A stretch of 64,000 nucleotides of DNA, from NCBI RefSeq assembly GCF_026914185.1, contig NC_070558.1:4898001-4962000 (forward strand), given 5' to 3'. The stretch's first letter is position 1, and each line of letters opens with the position of its first letter. Positions 34,217-47,031 of the stretch are shown one piece after another. The position numbers were made by a program, and so were the translations under genes. The notes below the pieces were generated by a model. It did not search any database. It was not told where the DNA came from and saw only the letters and a program-made list of their open reading frames with translations. The stretch is from Puccinia triticina (lineage: Eukaryota; Basidiomycota; Pucciniomycetes; Pucciniales; Pucciniaceae).

Positions 34217-36608
34217 GGTGGACCCGCATGGGAGACAACGAGCTGACACAAGCAATAGTCGACGACTGCATACCACGTTACCCTGAGAATGAACCTCCGA
34301 AGCCGGTCCAAGTCGACGCGGTGGCTAATCTGGTCGGCGGAAGTCACACCTTTGTCATGACCGGGACGGGTTGTGGTAAATCTTGCATCTCGGAGATGTA
34401 CTACAACCTATTTGCCAAGTCGAGGAAGGCTGTCATCCTTGTGCTGAATCCGCTCGATGCTTTGGGTGACAATCAGGTTCTAGAGAAAACAGCCGCCGGG
34501 TACACTGCTGTTAATCTGAAAAATCAAAACTTCACTCAGGAAGTTGCGGCCAATATCCAGAAAGGAAAATATAATTTTGTATACCTTAGCCCGGAGGTAT
34601 TCTTGAACAACGCCATGTTTTCCGAAATCTACCATGACTCGTCCTTCCAAGATCGCCTGGCCTTGATCGTGGTGGATGAAGCGCATATGATCTACAGCTG
34701 GGGACTCGTTGCCAACAAACAAGCCAAGAAGTCATCCGCTCACAAGCGCCATCAAGATCGAGCCGTATTTTGTCCGTCTTACGGGGACCTGGGCCGTCAA
34801 ATGATGGCTACCGAGAGCACGCCTGTCCTCTTCCTTTCGGCAACATGCCGTCCTATTGCTGTCACAGAGATTCTTAAAAGTCTCAAAATCCCCGAGGATA
34901 ATATCAGGTTCTCCAGCTTCGAATACTGTGATTCCCAATGGATTTCTCCCTTAAGTCGGCCAAAGATCTCTTAGATATGTTCCCAGGACAAGATGAAGTT
35001 GAGAATGAAGCAATGGTACCTACTTTGATCTACTCTGGTACAAGAAATGCAACACTTCAAGTCATGAAGGTTGCAAATGAGGCTCACAATACCGCTGGCG
35101 AAGAATTTAATCCCAATAGTCCCCTGATTCGCAGGTTTCATGCCAGCACCGGCGACATGAACAAGGAGGATACGATCTCCGGTTATGAGCGGGCTGATTT
35201 TTTGTGTATCTCATGTACGATGGCCTTGGGGCTTGGCCAGAATTGGAAAAGGGTTCGGCGAGTGATCCACATGGGCCGCGGCGATCCATCGTGTATCAGT
35301 CAGATGATTGGACGTTGCGGGTGCAACGGTAAGACAGGATTGGCAATCCTTTTCGTTGAGAAAAAGAGAAAATTTGGTCTGAACACCCCGGAAGCCATCA
35401 AGAAGGCCGACAAGCAAGCCAATGACACTCGAATGGATGCCCTCGCCATCACGCCGGTCTGCATCCGCATAGCCCTTTCAATAGACAACTTGTGAGACAT
35501 TTTCATAAGCTGAAATTGAATATGTATGGCAAACTTACTTTATGATTGGCGTGATTTCAGGCATGGATACATACCCATGGACCAAGACGATATAAATTAC
35601 ATCCACAAAGAATCTCGCAAGGTCACTGAAAATTTTAAGCCATGCAAATGCTCTAATTGTGCTCCCAAGGAGGCGCAGTATTTAAAGGCTCGAATGAAAC
35701 AGATTAGCAATAACAACTTTGATCCAATCTTAGAAAATCCAAAAGAAGTACCTGGCCCACTTCCGGTGACAAAACCAACCGAGAAACGCTCGCATGTTGC
35801 CAAGCCGAAAGAGCGAGATCTCAGACCAATCGAACTGAAATTGTACTATATATTGATTGAGTCATTCAAGCGCTTTTTTGTTGAGACTTACGGGCGCCCG
35901 CAATCCTTTTCACTCAAACAAATATTTGGGCCAACGGAGGCCGATGCCATTGCAAGAAACATGGACAGCGTTAAAACTAGGAGTGATATTGCTAATCATG
36001 TGGGTGGAGAACAACTGAGCGGCGAGTTAGATATGCTTGAAGAAACCTTGAACAACTTCCGAGATGGGCCAGATTACCAAGCCTATTTGAGGGAACTAGA
36101 CAAGTACTCAAAACATATTGATAATGAAATGGAGCGGCTACAAAACTTAAAAAGAAAGGTCCCAACCAAGGAAACAGCCCGGTCAAAAAATCGAGCTAAT
36201 TTGCCAGAGCAGTCGACATCCACCCGAAGTATCGCCGCACTTCCAAGATCCAATGTACCCGTGCTTGGAGAAGGTGAAGGAACGCCAACGATGGTCCAGG
36301 TTCGAAAGCCAAGGGCTACCGCAAGACAAGTGGAAGAAAACCGGCGGGTGCGTGCGGAGAACAAGTCAAAAAAGGAGGAGCAGGACGCCAAAAGGAAGTC
36401 AGAAAAAAAGAAGAAGTGGGAGGAGGACAAGATTGTCCTAGAGGACTTCAAAAAGACTTACGCTGATAAGAGACCAAGAATTGCGTGCATAATCAATCTT
36501 CATCTCCGCTGTCAGAATCGTTGTGGCTGCTGCTTTCGCAGTTGTCCCTGCCACTACTTTCCAAATCATCCTCTGATTCGCCTGGTTCTGAATCGCCCTT
36601 CGAACTGA
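34217..36608 (+). pseudogene. RecQ-like ATP-dependent DNA helicase, main part, damaged
   Basis: 3'-5' helicase of the RecQ/superfamily 2 type. Motifs: Walker A TGTGCGKS, motif II VVDEAHMIYSWG, motif III LSATCRP, SGTRNAT at the start of the second helicase lobe, and motif VI QMIGRCGCNGKTG. Downstream lie a CKCSNC cluster after an intron (35,492-35,560) and a basic coiled-coil-like tail (KKEEQDAKRKSEKKKKWEE). Three lesions are visible: transposon B splits the 5' end; the frame shifts near 34,930-34,945 with apparent loss of a short segment; and motif VI lacks the second Arg and the Asp of the usual GRxGRDG. The 3' end overlaps the converging DUF6589-type gene by about 115 bp. Such helicases are repeated in rust genomes and are probably mobile-element passengers; host function is doubtful. 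Confidence 0.8.
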
Positions 36609-39456
36609 CATCTGATTCACCGTTGTTTTCTTGCTGCAGTTGATTTTTGAATTGGCGGCTCCAGTTCTTTACCGGTGGTGGTCGAAGTTTGTTGAGGCGT
36701 TTCCCCTTCTGCATAAAGACTGTTTTCATTTTTTTTATCCCTGTAGCGTAGAAATCATCGACTTCCTTTGGGATATGTTCGTCAAGCTTGCTGGCGACGT
36801 AGCATAGATCGTTTTGTCGACACATCTGCAAGCAGTTGTTGAGCAAAACTAGATCGAGTTGATTGTGATGAACTTGTCCAATTGTTTCCTTCGCGCAGTC
36901 TGTTATCAATGTACCTACTAAGTCTTGAAGCTACAAAGGGAAAATAGTCAGTTATTAGCAAAGAACTTGTATTTAATATGAAAAGATTAGAAAAACTTGT
37001 ACCAAGGGGACAATTGGAGAATACACATCCTTCAGTCAATCGATGTTAGAGCCTCGACCAGTGTGATTGAAGAAGTGCTTTAACCAATAGTTTTGGTTTT
37101 TGAGGTACCGATCCTTTGCAACAAAATGTTTTTGTTTGCCATTTGGCGCAATAAACATTGAGTGTTTGATGAGTTTTCCGAGTCCTGGGGGTAAAACTTC
37201 GTTGAGAAGCAAGATCATTCTGGGAAGTTGGATCGAGTAGTTTGTAAGTTTCTTGATTCCTTTCAAAAGGACAGCCCAGCGCTTCCAAACATTCATGATC
37301 CGACCAATATCTCCGGCTTGCATCGCCAAGTTACCCTCAACGACGGTTGCGAAATCAGACAGTCGCAAGATCAAATTCCTTAGCTTTGGCAAGGTATGAA
37401 GTTTGGCAGCTTCCTTAGCCTCAATCAAAAAAAAACGCTTGTAAGTTTCATCAACAATTTCTTTGATCCTTGCGCTAGAAAGTTGTGGGAGCTTCTCCGT
37501 AAGATGTTTCTCCGCGATCCCCATAACAACCCTGTGGATAGAATAAACTGGTTAAGAAAAGCAATAACCCTTTGAACAAATCAAGGAGATCGTATAAAAC
37601 TTACATGAGACAATGTACTAGGCTGGCTTTCTGAATCTTCTCGATGTTTTTAATCATGCTAGTGAAATCCTTTTTGTCTAGCATTTTCTTGAAAGGTATA
37701 CCTAATCCGTCCAAAATTCGCCAGGCGCCTGAGTCACGAGCATCAGAGGTATCACCGAGGTGCTTGGAGTAGATAGCCTGACCGATGTTCCACAAGGTAT
37801 GCGCACCACCCAAGATTGTAACAATGTTAAGGAGACTTTCTTCTTTGTGCCTGCTTGGTATGCGTTGTGTTCGGAGAGTTGTGATATTAGTACAGGTTGC
37901 CAAATCGCCGTCCACCACTTGAACTCGAGAGGCAAAATCGGACATGGAAGCGGTTGATTGATCAACAATTGCATTGAAAACTTCACCGGCCCCTTGAGCT
38001 GAGTTATCTGAAGCAATCATTAGCTTCAGCATTGTGATATCTGGGATCTCGGCTGATATTTGTTCGACAACTGGCGGATTTTTATTGACGGATACGTAGG
38101 AATTGGCTTGAGTGGCAAGATGGTCGAGGAGAGCTGAAGTTATTTGGCTTTTTATAACCAACTCCCACTGAACTTCCTCCTGGGGTGTTGGTAAGAACAT
38201 TCAAGAGTGGACGTCAAAGCTACTTGCATTTGACATGGCCTGTTGGTAACTTTCAACCGTGAGATCGGATGCCGAGACCGACGAGACAAGCTTCGGATTT
38301 GGGTGATGGACATAGCCCCATGTGCCATGGAACATGTGACTAGAGTGGCCGACGGATCTTGTGTGTACTCTTTGTTCGAAATCAAGATTATCAAAACATA
38401 AAAAGGCCCCAAGGGATGGCGCAATTGGTTTGGCAATAGCTTGGGAGATCCGAAGGCAAGACTGGCGTCCGACAGTGTTCAGCGCAAGTTGAGCGGTCCT
38501 TCGAGAGGAAGACAAACCAATATAATTTAAAAAGACGGAGACCCAATCGGTGACCCCGCTGGCAAGGAAGGTTACAGAATTTGTTAGTTGGGGGCCGTTG
38601 TTTCTTCGGTTTTTGACAAAAGCAACCATCGCGCAGATGGTTTTGGCAACCTGTATTAATAAAAAAATAAATCAAAATCAGTCTTGAGCTGCTAGCCACA
38701 AAAAAAAAAGTAGTAAAAACTTGAAAGACTGAGGAACATACCATGTAGGCTCGTTTGTTGTGATCAAAGGGCGAGTTCATGTCAATCTCATCTGTCGGAT
38801 TGACTCCATTTCCATCCAGATTGGTTGGAGGGATGGAATTGTTCTCTTCCATTGGCTCATCATCATCATTTGCTAGATGTGGATTGGTGGCCGTGCCAGG
38901 TTGAAAGCTTAGCTTGCGGTAGATTAATTGAAATAGGAAAGGCATGTGGGCTGTGACAAGTTTGTGGTCTCGAGTATGTTTGGATTCCGGCGAAAAGATA
39001 TCTTCGCTAATTGACTTTGTGCTGTGGTACGCGCCCTCCGGGTAAGCGCCACTCGGCAGTTTTTGCATCTGGACGATCTCTGTTGCCTGTTTTTGCACAT
39101 ATAAGTCAACAAAAAATTAGTAAGATTGAACAATTATGATACATGGAACCTTAGAGATAGATTAAAATACATTACCTCGTCAAGTATGTATTTATCCCAT
39201 TGAGCTTTCCCTTTTTTTTTTGACAAACAAAAGAGCTGAGCGTTCCGAAGAGCTCCAAAGTAGACTGCCATCCTCGCTTAGTCCTCCAATATCGACGTTT
39301 AAAAGCAATGGCAGAATTGCTGATTGTCAGAAAGGAAATCAGGAATGACTTCGGAGTATGATTCATCTCGGAGATAACGTTACAGATTGCCGTGATTTTT
39401 GAAGTTTCCGTTCGAATCCTTTTCTTGTGGTTGAACTGAATGTTTTGTCGGACCAT
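36493..39456 (-). pseudogene. DUF6589-type protein gene, decayed
   Basis: Function of the family is unknown. Recognisable stretches include GAYPEGAYHSTKSISED (exon 2), MFLPTPQEEVQWE, and the hallmark AGDIGRIMNVWKRW, LTNYSIQLPRMILLLNEVLP, HFVAKDRYLKNQNYWLKHFF. Exons: about 39456-39176, 39086-38742, 38650-37605, 37531-about 37000, then a last part ending in an acidic Ser/Glu/Asp tail (36,493). Lesions: a frame change at a ten-T run (39,212-39,221) in exon 1, an in-frame TGA at 38,203-38,201 and another at 37,038-37,036, both preceded by T. The last exon join is not resolved. The gene converges with the helicase; the Ty3 element sits 140 bp upstream of its start codon. Confidence 0.8.
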
Positions 39457-39596
39457 GTTGAATCAGAGGAATTTTGGAGAGGTCAAGAGAAAAGGAGGAC
39501 GGTGGTTGGATTTGGGATGATAAGACTCGGATAGGACGGTGATTGGATTTCGGATGGGTTGTTTTTTGGATGATCGGAGGGACTCGCTGTATGCGT
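39457..39596. other. Upstream region of the DUF6589-type gene, truncated by the Ty3 insertion
   Basis: The original upstream sequence continues after the retrotransposon at 50,507. GCGT (39,593-39,596 and 50,507-50,510) is the duplicated target. Confidence 0.7.
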
Positions 39597-40206
39597 TGTG
39601 GTAGATGGAAAGGTTCCACTACATCAAAAATAAAAAAATTCTCTGTTTTCTTTTATTTACATAGTATTCATCAGGAATCATGGACTATGGCGCAAGGACA
39701 GGACTTGACAGGACTAGAAGTTACATTCCAAGCTACATATACACCTCACCTCCTATTACAACCTCACGTTTACATACACAACCTAGCTGCTGGACAGCTA
39801 CACATACTCATCTACACTGCATAGTATGTACATGCATTCTAAATTAGTGGATCTTCACAACTGACAGCTGCAGGTGACATCATAGAAGTACCACATTAAA
39901 TCCCTCATGTTCTGACCAATCATAGTCACTCATTCAGTTTCCCTGCAGCTAAAATCCCTCATACATGGCCTCTTTGTAGCTAAATTCCCTCACATTTGTC
40001 TATATAAGGAGCTCTCTTCCCCCCCTCAGTGGTCTTTTCCTGAGTTCATTACTCACCAATTACAGTCAACCCAACATTTACATAAACAACCTTACATACA
40101 TTTAACAACCTACATACATAACAACCCTTACAATAACAATATCAACAAATTATTCAGTGTCATCAACAAGCTCATCTTGAACCAACCAACCCTATCACTT
40201 CATTAA

Positions 40207-40239
<33 letters not shown>

Positions 40240-40328
40240 TCTGGTAGTATAGAAGGGCAGAGTTTGCACCTCCATCATCCCCTTCTCCATTCAGAAAAAG
40301 GTTTTCAGGAACACTTTTGAGTTGTACA
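39597..40328 (+). repeat. 5' LTR
   Basis: TGTGGTAGAT ... GTTGTACA, 732 bp, equal in length to the 3' LTR. A TATATAAG box lies at 40,001-40,008, so transcription probably starts about 25-35 bp downstream. Confidence 0.95.
40001..40008 (+). promoter_or_regulatory. TATA box in the 5' LTR
   Basis: TATATAAG preceded by a CCCTCACATTTGTC stretch and followed by a pyrimidine-rich initiator region. Same motif at the matching place in the 3' LTR (50,179-50,186). Confidence 0.65.
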
Positions 40329-40934
40329 AGGGAGTCCCCAACGTGATAGGATAATCTTGTGGATCGACAAACGTATAACCAATTTCAATCAAAACCAGAA
40401 GCATTCGTCGAAGGATTTCAACTTTGGACGGAAAAAGGAATTGAATTTATCAACAAATCTAGAATACTCAACGGCATATTCAGTTATTCTGTTGGACGAC
40501 TAGTTCAATTTTAGGAACCATCTACGGGACCGATTACAAACCTCTGAAGAGAAAGTGTAACCACCGGATCTGAAAGGAGTTTTTCGAAGGAAGCGGCTGA
40601 TTATATACTGGAAGACGGTGTGTCGTACCAAAGGATCCGGATAATCAGATACTGTTAGTAGAAAACTCTGGAGCCAACTCGAAGGAAACAGCCGATTATA
40701 TACTGAACAACGGTGTGTAGTACCTAAGGATTTGGATAATTAGGATACTGTTTGAAGAATACTCCCATTACGGTAAAAGTTATTTATTTTTTTTGAAGTA
40801 TTGAGAAGAGAACCCCCAAATTGCCCTGGTAAAGAGACCAGAGACCAGAGATATTATTGTTTCTTTTTCAGAGCACAGTAACAGTTAGCCAAGGATCGAC
40901 ATATTATAAAAACTAGGAATCAACACAAAACAAC
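40329..40934 (+). other. Retrotransposon leader
   Basis: Non-coding leader between the LTR and gag. It contains a direct repeat (CCGATTATATACTG-type sequence with GGTGTGT following, at about 40,595 and 40,690). Primer-binding and packaging signals should be here, but none could be assigned. Confidence 0.6.
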
Positions 40935-43465
40935 ATGAGTTTACCATTCAATATACCAGATTTGGAAGATGGATTTGCACCCTCGACCCCGTTCAGGAAC
41001 AGACCACTAGCCGGAACTTCAGGAACGCTTTGGAACCAGGATACCCAGAATCCACCGCCACCACCTCGAAAGGACAAAGGGAAGGACCAGAAAATCAGTT
41101 CCGGACCCAAATGGAAGAAGACGTATCAGATTCAGATGAAACCCCACAACATCAAAATATACCACCGAGACAATCCACACCTTGACAACAACAACCATCT
41201 GGGTATGGAATACACAACACGGAAAACAGACAAGAACCAATGTTCCAGCCTCAGTTTCAACCAAAAAGAAATCAGGCTCAGGCTGGACAACAACAACCTT
41301 TACAACCAGAACCACGAAAACCAGATCAACAAACTGGGTCAGCATATTATGAGGCTGCCTACCCACCAAGGCCGGTCATTATCAAGGACTCGGGACTTTA
41401 CTATGAAGGAACTCAGTTCATGAAGTTCCTTAACAGATTTGAAAGAACAGCGAATGCATACGGGGCCATCAATCACGATAAGGCGGCTCAGATCCTGAGA
41501 TTTATACAAAAGGAGGAGTTAAAATGTCAACTTGAGGAAATGGACGGATACGACGCTTACAATTGGACAAAACTCCGAGCAGAAATGGTGAAAGCATGGG
41601 GCAACCTGGATAATACAATCATGTATACAATCGACGACCTTGTGAAAGTAGCAAAACAACAAGCAAAGGAGGGTATCACAAATTATCGGGACTATAAGCT
41701 ATATGTATCAAAGTTCACGCTAGTACTCTCCTATCTGGTAAAAAACAAACATATCAACAAGAATGACGACGCCGGAATATTATTCTTAAGCGCCTTTTCA
41801 ATTGAGAGTCAACGAAGCATCAAACGTACACTAGTCACCAAGGATCAACTACCAAAAGCCAAGGATGGAAGTAACAAGGCTCCTAAATGGGACGATTTAC
41901 TGATAGCGGCAGAAACGGAAGTGCGAGTTGACGAGGGATACACGAATCTCTCAAATTTCTCGGAAGCAAACCGTACGATGCAGAAAGACTTGGACATAAA
42001 GAAAGGAGATGGGAAGCGACGAGATCAGATGTTAAAGGAAACACCAAACAATAAGATAGTGGAACAACGGATTCAAGACATGCAGCAAGAATTTGCAGCA
42101 ATGAAACAGAAAATGCAGAGTATCTTACCAACAACATACAACCGACAAGGTGCCACAGATAGACAAGAATTTTCTCAAGAAGCGCCACGACCATCAACAC
42201 CATTATACGAAACCATGGTCTGTTATTACTGCAAAAGAGAAGGGCACGCTACGGCAAGATGCCCAGAATTTCTGAAAGACGAGGAACAAGGATTGGTGAA
42301 ACAAGTGGGGAAAGATTGGTTCTTACCCAATGGGGAACACATACCATGGATACCTTCAAGGCCAATTCGCTCGGTAGTTGCCACCTCATCAGCAAATCCT
42401 CAAATGCAGGACGCCATCAGAAGTTTGGCAGAATCTCGAAGAAATGGGAACGGGAATACTCCGCTTATGAAGTCTTCGGCGCAAACCATAGATTGGGACC
42501 CACCGTCGTTAGGAGCAGATAAATTTATGAAGAACCATGCTATTACAAGATCTGAAGGACAGAAGGGACGTCGAAGCGTTAGGATTCAAGAACCAGAGAA
42601 GGATACTATGGATATTGACCAAGAAGACGGGGAGGAAGCTCCTGCTCCAAAAGAACTACCTAGGAGGACGTCTGAGAAAGTCTGGAGTAGGGAACGAATA
42701 CCGACTATCAGCACGAAGGAATCCCCAGAGGAAGCTCTAATACATGACTTGGACAATGTTAAGATTCCTACAACTTTTGCGCAACTCACTGCAATATCAC
42801 CTTCTTACACAGAACAGATCATAGCAAAGTTGCAGGGACGTCTTTCGGGGAAGAATACCTCAACCACCTACATTGCAACTAAAGAAGCTAAAGTAGCGGC
42901 GCCAATGACCACCCTACCAGAGGAAGAAGGTCCGTCTGACCCATGCTACTACAGTTGCGCCCTAGGATACATAACAGCGCAAATCGGCGGGGAAAAAGTC
43001 GACTTTATGGTGGATTCCGGTTCTATGGTCAATGTCATACCCCGATCAGTAGCCGAAGATTTGGAGCTAGAATCTGTGATAGTAAACATACCCATGCAAG
43101 GTGTTGGTGGGGCCAGATGCGACATAACCGGCGTAGTCAAAAATTGCCCAATACAGATTGGCCGATTTTCTGGGCCCGCTCACCTCTTTATATCACCAAA
43201 AGCTCAAGATTGCATTTTAGGACGGCCTTTCCTTTTCGACTACGACTGCACCTTGGAATACCACGAAACGGGGGAGACTCTCACGTTTGCAGGAACCAAG
43301 GGCCGGCAAATTTCAGTACCGTTGGCTCGAACCGGGCAAGGTCGAGGATGGGATAATCGGAAGGACCTCAGCACCAATAGCGTGAAATCGGTTCCTGCAT
43401 CAGAACATGTCCAGAGCAAAGAATATCGAATGTTCAAAAAGGCACCTAGTCAGCATTTTTTATAA
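40935..43465 (+). CDS. gag: gag-protease of the Ty3-type element (5' part damaged)
   Basis: Structural protein plus retropepsin. From ATG 41,240 one frame runs to TAA at 43,463-43,465. It has a capsid-like region, a single zinc knuckle CYYCKREGHATARC (about 42,222-42,263), a long charged linker, and the aspartic protease active site FMVDSGSMVNVIP (about 43,006-43,044) with ILGRPFLFDY downstream. An earlier start at 40,935 (MSLPFNIPDLEDGF) also looks genuine; between it and 41,240 there is one frame change (about 41,090) and a TGA at 41,183-41,185 preceded by T. So either the 5' end is mutated or translation begins at 41,240. The stop is directly preceded by a slippery heptamer, so protease and pol probably come from frameshifting. 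Confidence 0.88.
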
Positions 43466-46400
43466 CTACCGGCATCCAGCTAGGGAGTAACTCGCTTCAG
43501 CTAGTCAAGCGGGTTATATCTCGGACGCTGGATTTCATCGACTGGCTCAAATCATTCCTCTTAAAACACTTTGGGAAAACATCAAAACAAATAAAAATAT
43601 ACCTCTTTAAATTTTTTTCGCTTAAAAAGAACATTCTTATCATTTTCCTTAAGCTATTAAAAATCTGTAACATAAAGAAGGACTCACCTACAAAACCAGA
43701 TTCGGGCCCTTTCAATAAACCTAGGGGTCTTGGATTACCTCCTTCCGTCAACACCACGAGAATATTGCAAACAGACAACGACTTGCAACAGCCTATCGAA
43801 TCTTTACTCTCTAATGGATTAGGGTCAACATTTCAAGACAGACTGTGCCAAAGCTGGAAAGACGGAAACCTATGGTGTATGACAAAATATAAACCAGTTG
43901 CCAAGAAGGTTCGACCAATCAACCAACCAATTCCGCAAACATTAAATCCTCCACTTCAGCGACCTCCACTTTCACGGGATCCATATAAAACACCACTCAC
44001 GCCAAACCCTCCAGACTTCACCCCTACCTCCAGGATCACTGAAGAACAATTAAAGGTAGTTAACTTTGGGCCAGAAGGGTGGCTTTGGGAAGAAGAGTTG
44101 AAACTTTTTAAGCACCTGATTGTGATCCGGGAAAAAGCGGTCGCCTTCACGCCAGAAGAAAGAGGACTCTTGAAGCACTCGTATGGTTTACCTTATGTCA
44201 TACCAGTAATCAACCACGTGCCGTGGCAGAAGAAACCCATTCCGATCCCAGCCGCCATTAAAGACGAATATGTGGAGCAAGTACGCAAACGGGTACGGAA
44301 TAAACTCTATGAACAATCGACATCAAGTTATTCCAGTCCGGTGTTTTGCGTACTCAAGCATGACGGAAAGTTAAGGATAGTTCACGACCTGCAAGAAATG
44401 AATAAGGTTACCATTAAAGATGCAGGGTTACCACCCGCAACCGAAGAATTTGTCGAATCGTTCGCCGGTCGTGCCTGTTATGGATTGGGGGATATTATGG
44501 GTGGTCACGACGAAAGAGAATTAGCTCCAGAATCCAGACCCCTTACCACCTTTGATACTCCTTTGGGCAGATTTCAACTCACGAGACTTCCACAAGGCGC
44601 CACCAACTCGGTAGCAGTATATCAAGCACAAATGATGTGGATCCTTCAGGACGAAATACCAAAACACGCAGGAGTGTTTATCGACAATGGGGGTATTAAA
44701 GGACCAGGCACCACATACAATGACAAAGTTCTGGAAGAAAATTCAGGAATACGCCGTTTTATCTGGGAATACGCTCAAACACTGGAGCGAATATTATTTC
44801 GAATAGAAGAAGCAGGACTCACTATTTCAGGAAAGAAGTTTGCATGCTGTGTACCTGCTTTGGATATTGTGGGTCACGTGGTCTGTAAAGAAGGTCGGAG
44901 GGTATCGGATCAGAAAAAGAACAAAATAACAACATGGCCAACTCCCAACAACATTACGGAACTCCGAGGCTTCATGGGAATAGTAACTTACGTCAGGATT
45001 TTTGTAAAAAATTTGTCTGAAATTGCGGCTCCCCTTCAAAAGTTAACTCAAAAAGACATAGAATGGCTCTGGGACGAAAGCTGTGACAATTCCTTCAACC
45101 AGTTGAAAAAGATAATTGGAGAAGACATCACCCTCAAGAATCTCGACTACTCTCCGGACGCAGGGCTGATTGTACTGGCTGTAGATTCCAGTTTCATTGC
45201 GGCTGGAGCAGTACTTTCACAACAGGAGCTTGAAACAGGACTAAACCGACCAGTATTATACGAATCAATAGTGTTTTCGCCGGTTGAGTCGAGATATTCG
45301 CAGGCGAAATTGGAACTCTGCGGTGTGGCGCGAATTTTGAAGAAATTACAGACACTTCTATGGGGCCAACACTTTGAACTCCAGGTAGACGCACAGTCCC
45401 TAATTCAGATGATCAACTCACCTTCGCTCCCAAATGCACCCATGACACGATGGGTAGCATTCATCCAACTCTTTTCGTTTGAGATGGCCCACAAGCCAGG
45501 AAAAACTTTCACAATGCCGGATGCACTTTCTAGACGACCAATAAGTGATGAAGAAGAAGAATTCTATAACGACACAGAGGATTTTGATGAAGATGAACCT
45601 GTAATCAAAGTCTGCTCACAATTTAATGGGACGTCCACCACCACAGAGGTCTTTGAATGGGAAGCCCCGGGATTCTGGACAGACTTGAAGGAATATCTCA
45701 GGACGCTTTGTAAACCTCACTCTATGAACCCAGACGAATTCCAGAAACTCAAGCGAAAATCAGCAAACTATTTTATCCAAGAAGGACGACTCATGCGCAG
45801 GCACTCACCAATGTCACAACTAGTCATCTCCAAGACATCCTACCAATGCAAAATTTTACGAATGGTACATGAAGACCTTGGGCATCGTGGTCTTGAAGAG
45901 ACATATCAGCGATTAGTGTGTAGATTCTGGTGGCCTAGTTTGAAGAAAAAAGTCAAGTTATGGGTACAGAGCTGCGAACCTTGTCAAAAGAGGGACCCAC
46001 TAGTTCCACGAGAAATACGGCACCCGACAGGAGAGAGCAGCTTATTTGGGCGCGTAGCTTTGGATGTCTTTCATATCAAGGCTGGACGATATAAGTACTT
46101 ACTAGTGGTGCGGGATGATTTATCCGGATGGGTCAAAGCGGCTCCTCTGGTGAAACTGACAGCCGCAACCATTGGAAAATTTCTCCTTGAAGAATGGGTC
46201 TATCGGTACGGCGTAATCAAGACGGTCACGGCAGACAATGGACCAGAATTCAAGAACGAGTTTATAAAGGCAGTAGAAAAGATTGGAGCTACTTTCAAAC
46301 CACCTACACCCTACTACCCTGAGGCTAACGGCATGATTGAAAGAGGCCATTGACCCATTAAGGACACCCTGATCAAGATGTGCGGAGAATCTGGTGGTAA

Positions 46401-47031
46401 ATGGCGAGAATATCTACCATTAGTTCTTTTTGCAGACAGAATCTCCACCAAGCGAACAACTGGATACTCACCATACGAGCTAGTATTTGGCCAAAAAGCA
46501 GTGCTACCCGTGGATATTGAGATGGACACTTTTCTTGGGATTGATTGGACCGAAATTCATACGACGGAGGAACTCCTGGAAGCCCGGACCAAGCAACTGG
46601 AGCAACGGGAAGAGATTCTGGGAATAGCTTATGAAAAATTGCTAAGAGCCAGGGAATCATCAGTCAGATATTGGGATCGGCGGATGGCGGCTAGGCTTAG
46701 GAGATCCTTGGATCCTGGTGAAATGGTTTTGGTTTACAACAAAAGCCTGGAGGACCAGTGGGGGAAACTTTTTGCGCACCGCTGGAATGGACCTTTTAGG
46801 ATCAAGAAACAACTACCAAAAGGAGCTTACATATTGGAAGAACTAGACGGGACGGAACTCAAGAGGGCCTATGCAGCTTCCCATATCAAACAGTTTTATC
46901 CTAGGGGAAGGGAGCTTTCTGAAATCGAAATCGACGAGGATCCCAATCAATCAGGTTCATCAGAAGAGCAGGAGTCAGAGGATGAGGAAGGAGAAGAGTT
47001 CTCCAGTGGTCACTCTTCTGATTCAGATTAG
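43450..47031 (+). CDS. pol: pol: reverse transcriptase, RNase H, integrase (one internal TGA)
   Basis: The frame is open from just before the gag stop (43,453) and lies -1 to gag. Motifs in order: RT (SSPVFCVLKHDGKLRIVHDL, LTTFDTPLGRFQLTRLPQGA, then VFIDNGGIKGP where YxDD is expected), RNase H (LAVDSSFIAAGAVLSQ; YSQAKLELCGV; VDAQSLIQMI), integrase zinc finger (HEDLGHRGL ... CEPCQKR) and DDE core (LDVFHIKAG, TADNGPEFKNEF, EANGMIERGH). A TGA at 46,351-46,353 follows the catalytic Glu; the same frame then continues to 47,031 through a GPF-type C-terminal module (HRWNGPFRI) and an acidic tail. Both the stop and the RT Asp-to-Asn change fit TCG>TTG mutation. Confidence 0.92.
43456..43462 (+). promoter_or_regulatory. 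-1 ribosomal frameshift site TTTTTTA between gag and pol
   Basis: The heptamer is in the register T TTT TTA relative to gag (X XXY YYZ), directly before the gag stop TAA. The -1 frame is open from 43,453 through the RT. UUUUUUA is a classic eukaryotic slippery site. No clear stimulatory stem-loop was established by eye in the AT-rich sequence that follows. Confidence 0.78.

Noticed and set aside
43497..43778. 93-codon antisense frame between gag and pol
   Set aside because: The sense -1 frame is open over this interval and continuous with pol; the antisense frame has no motif.
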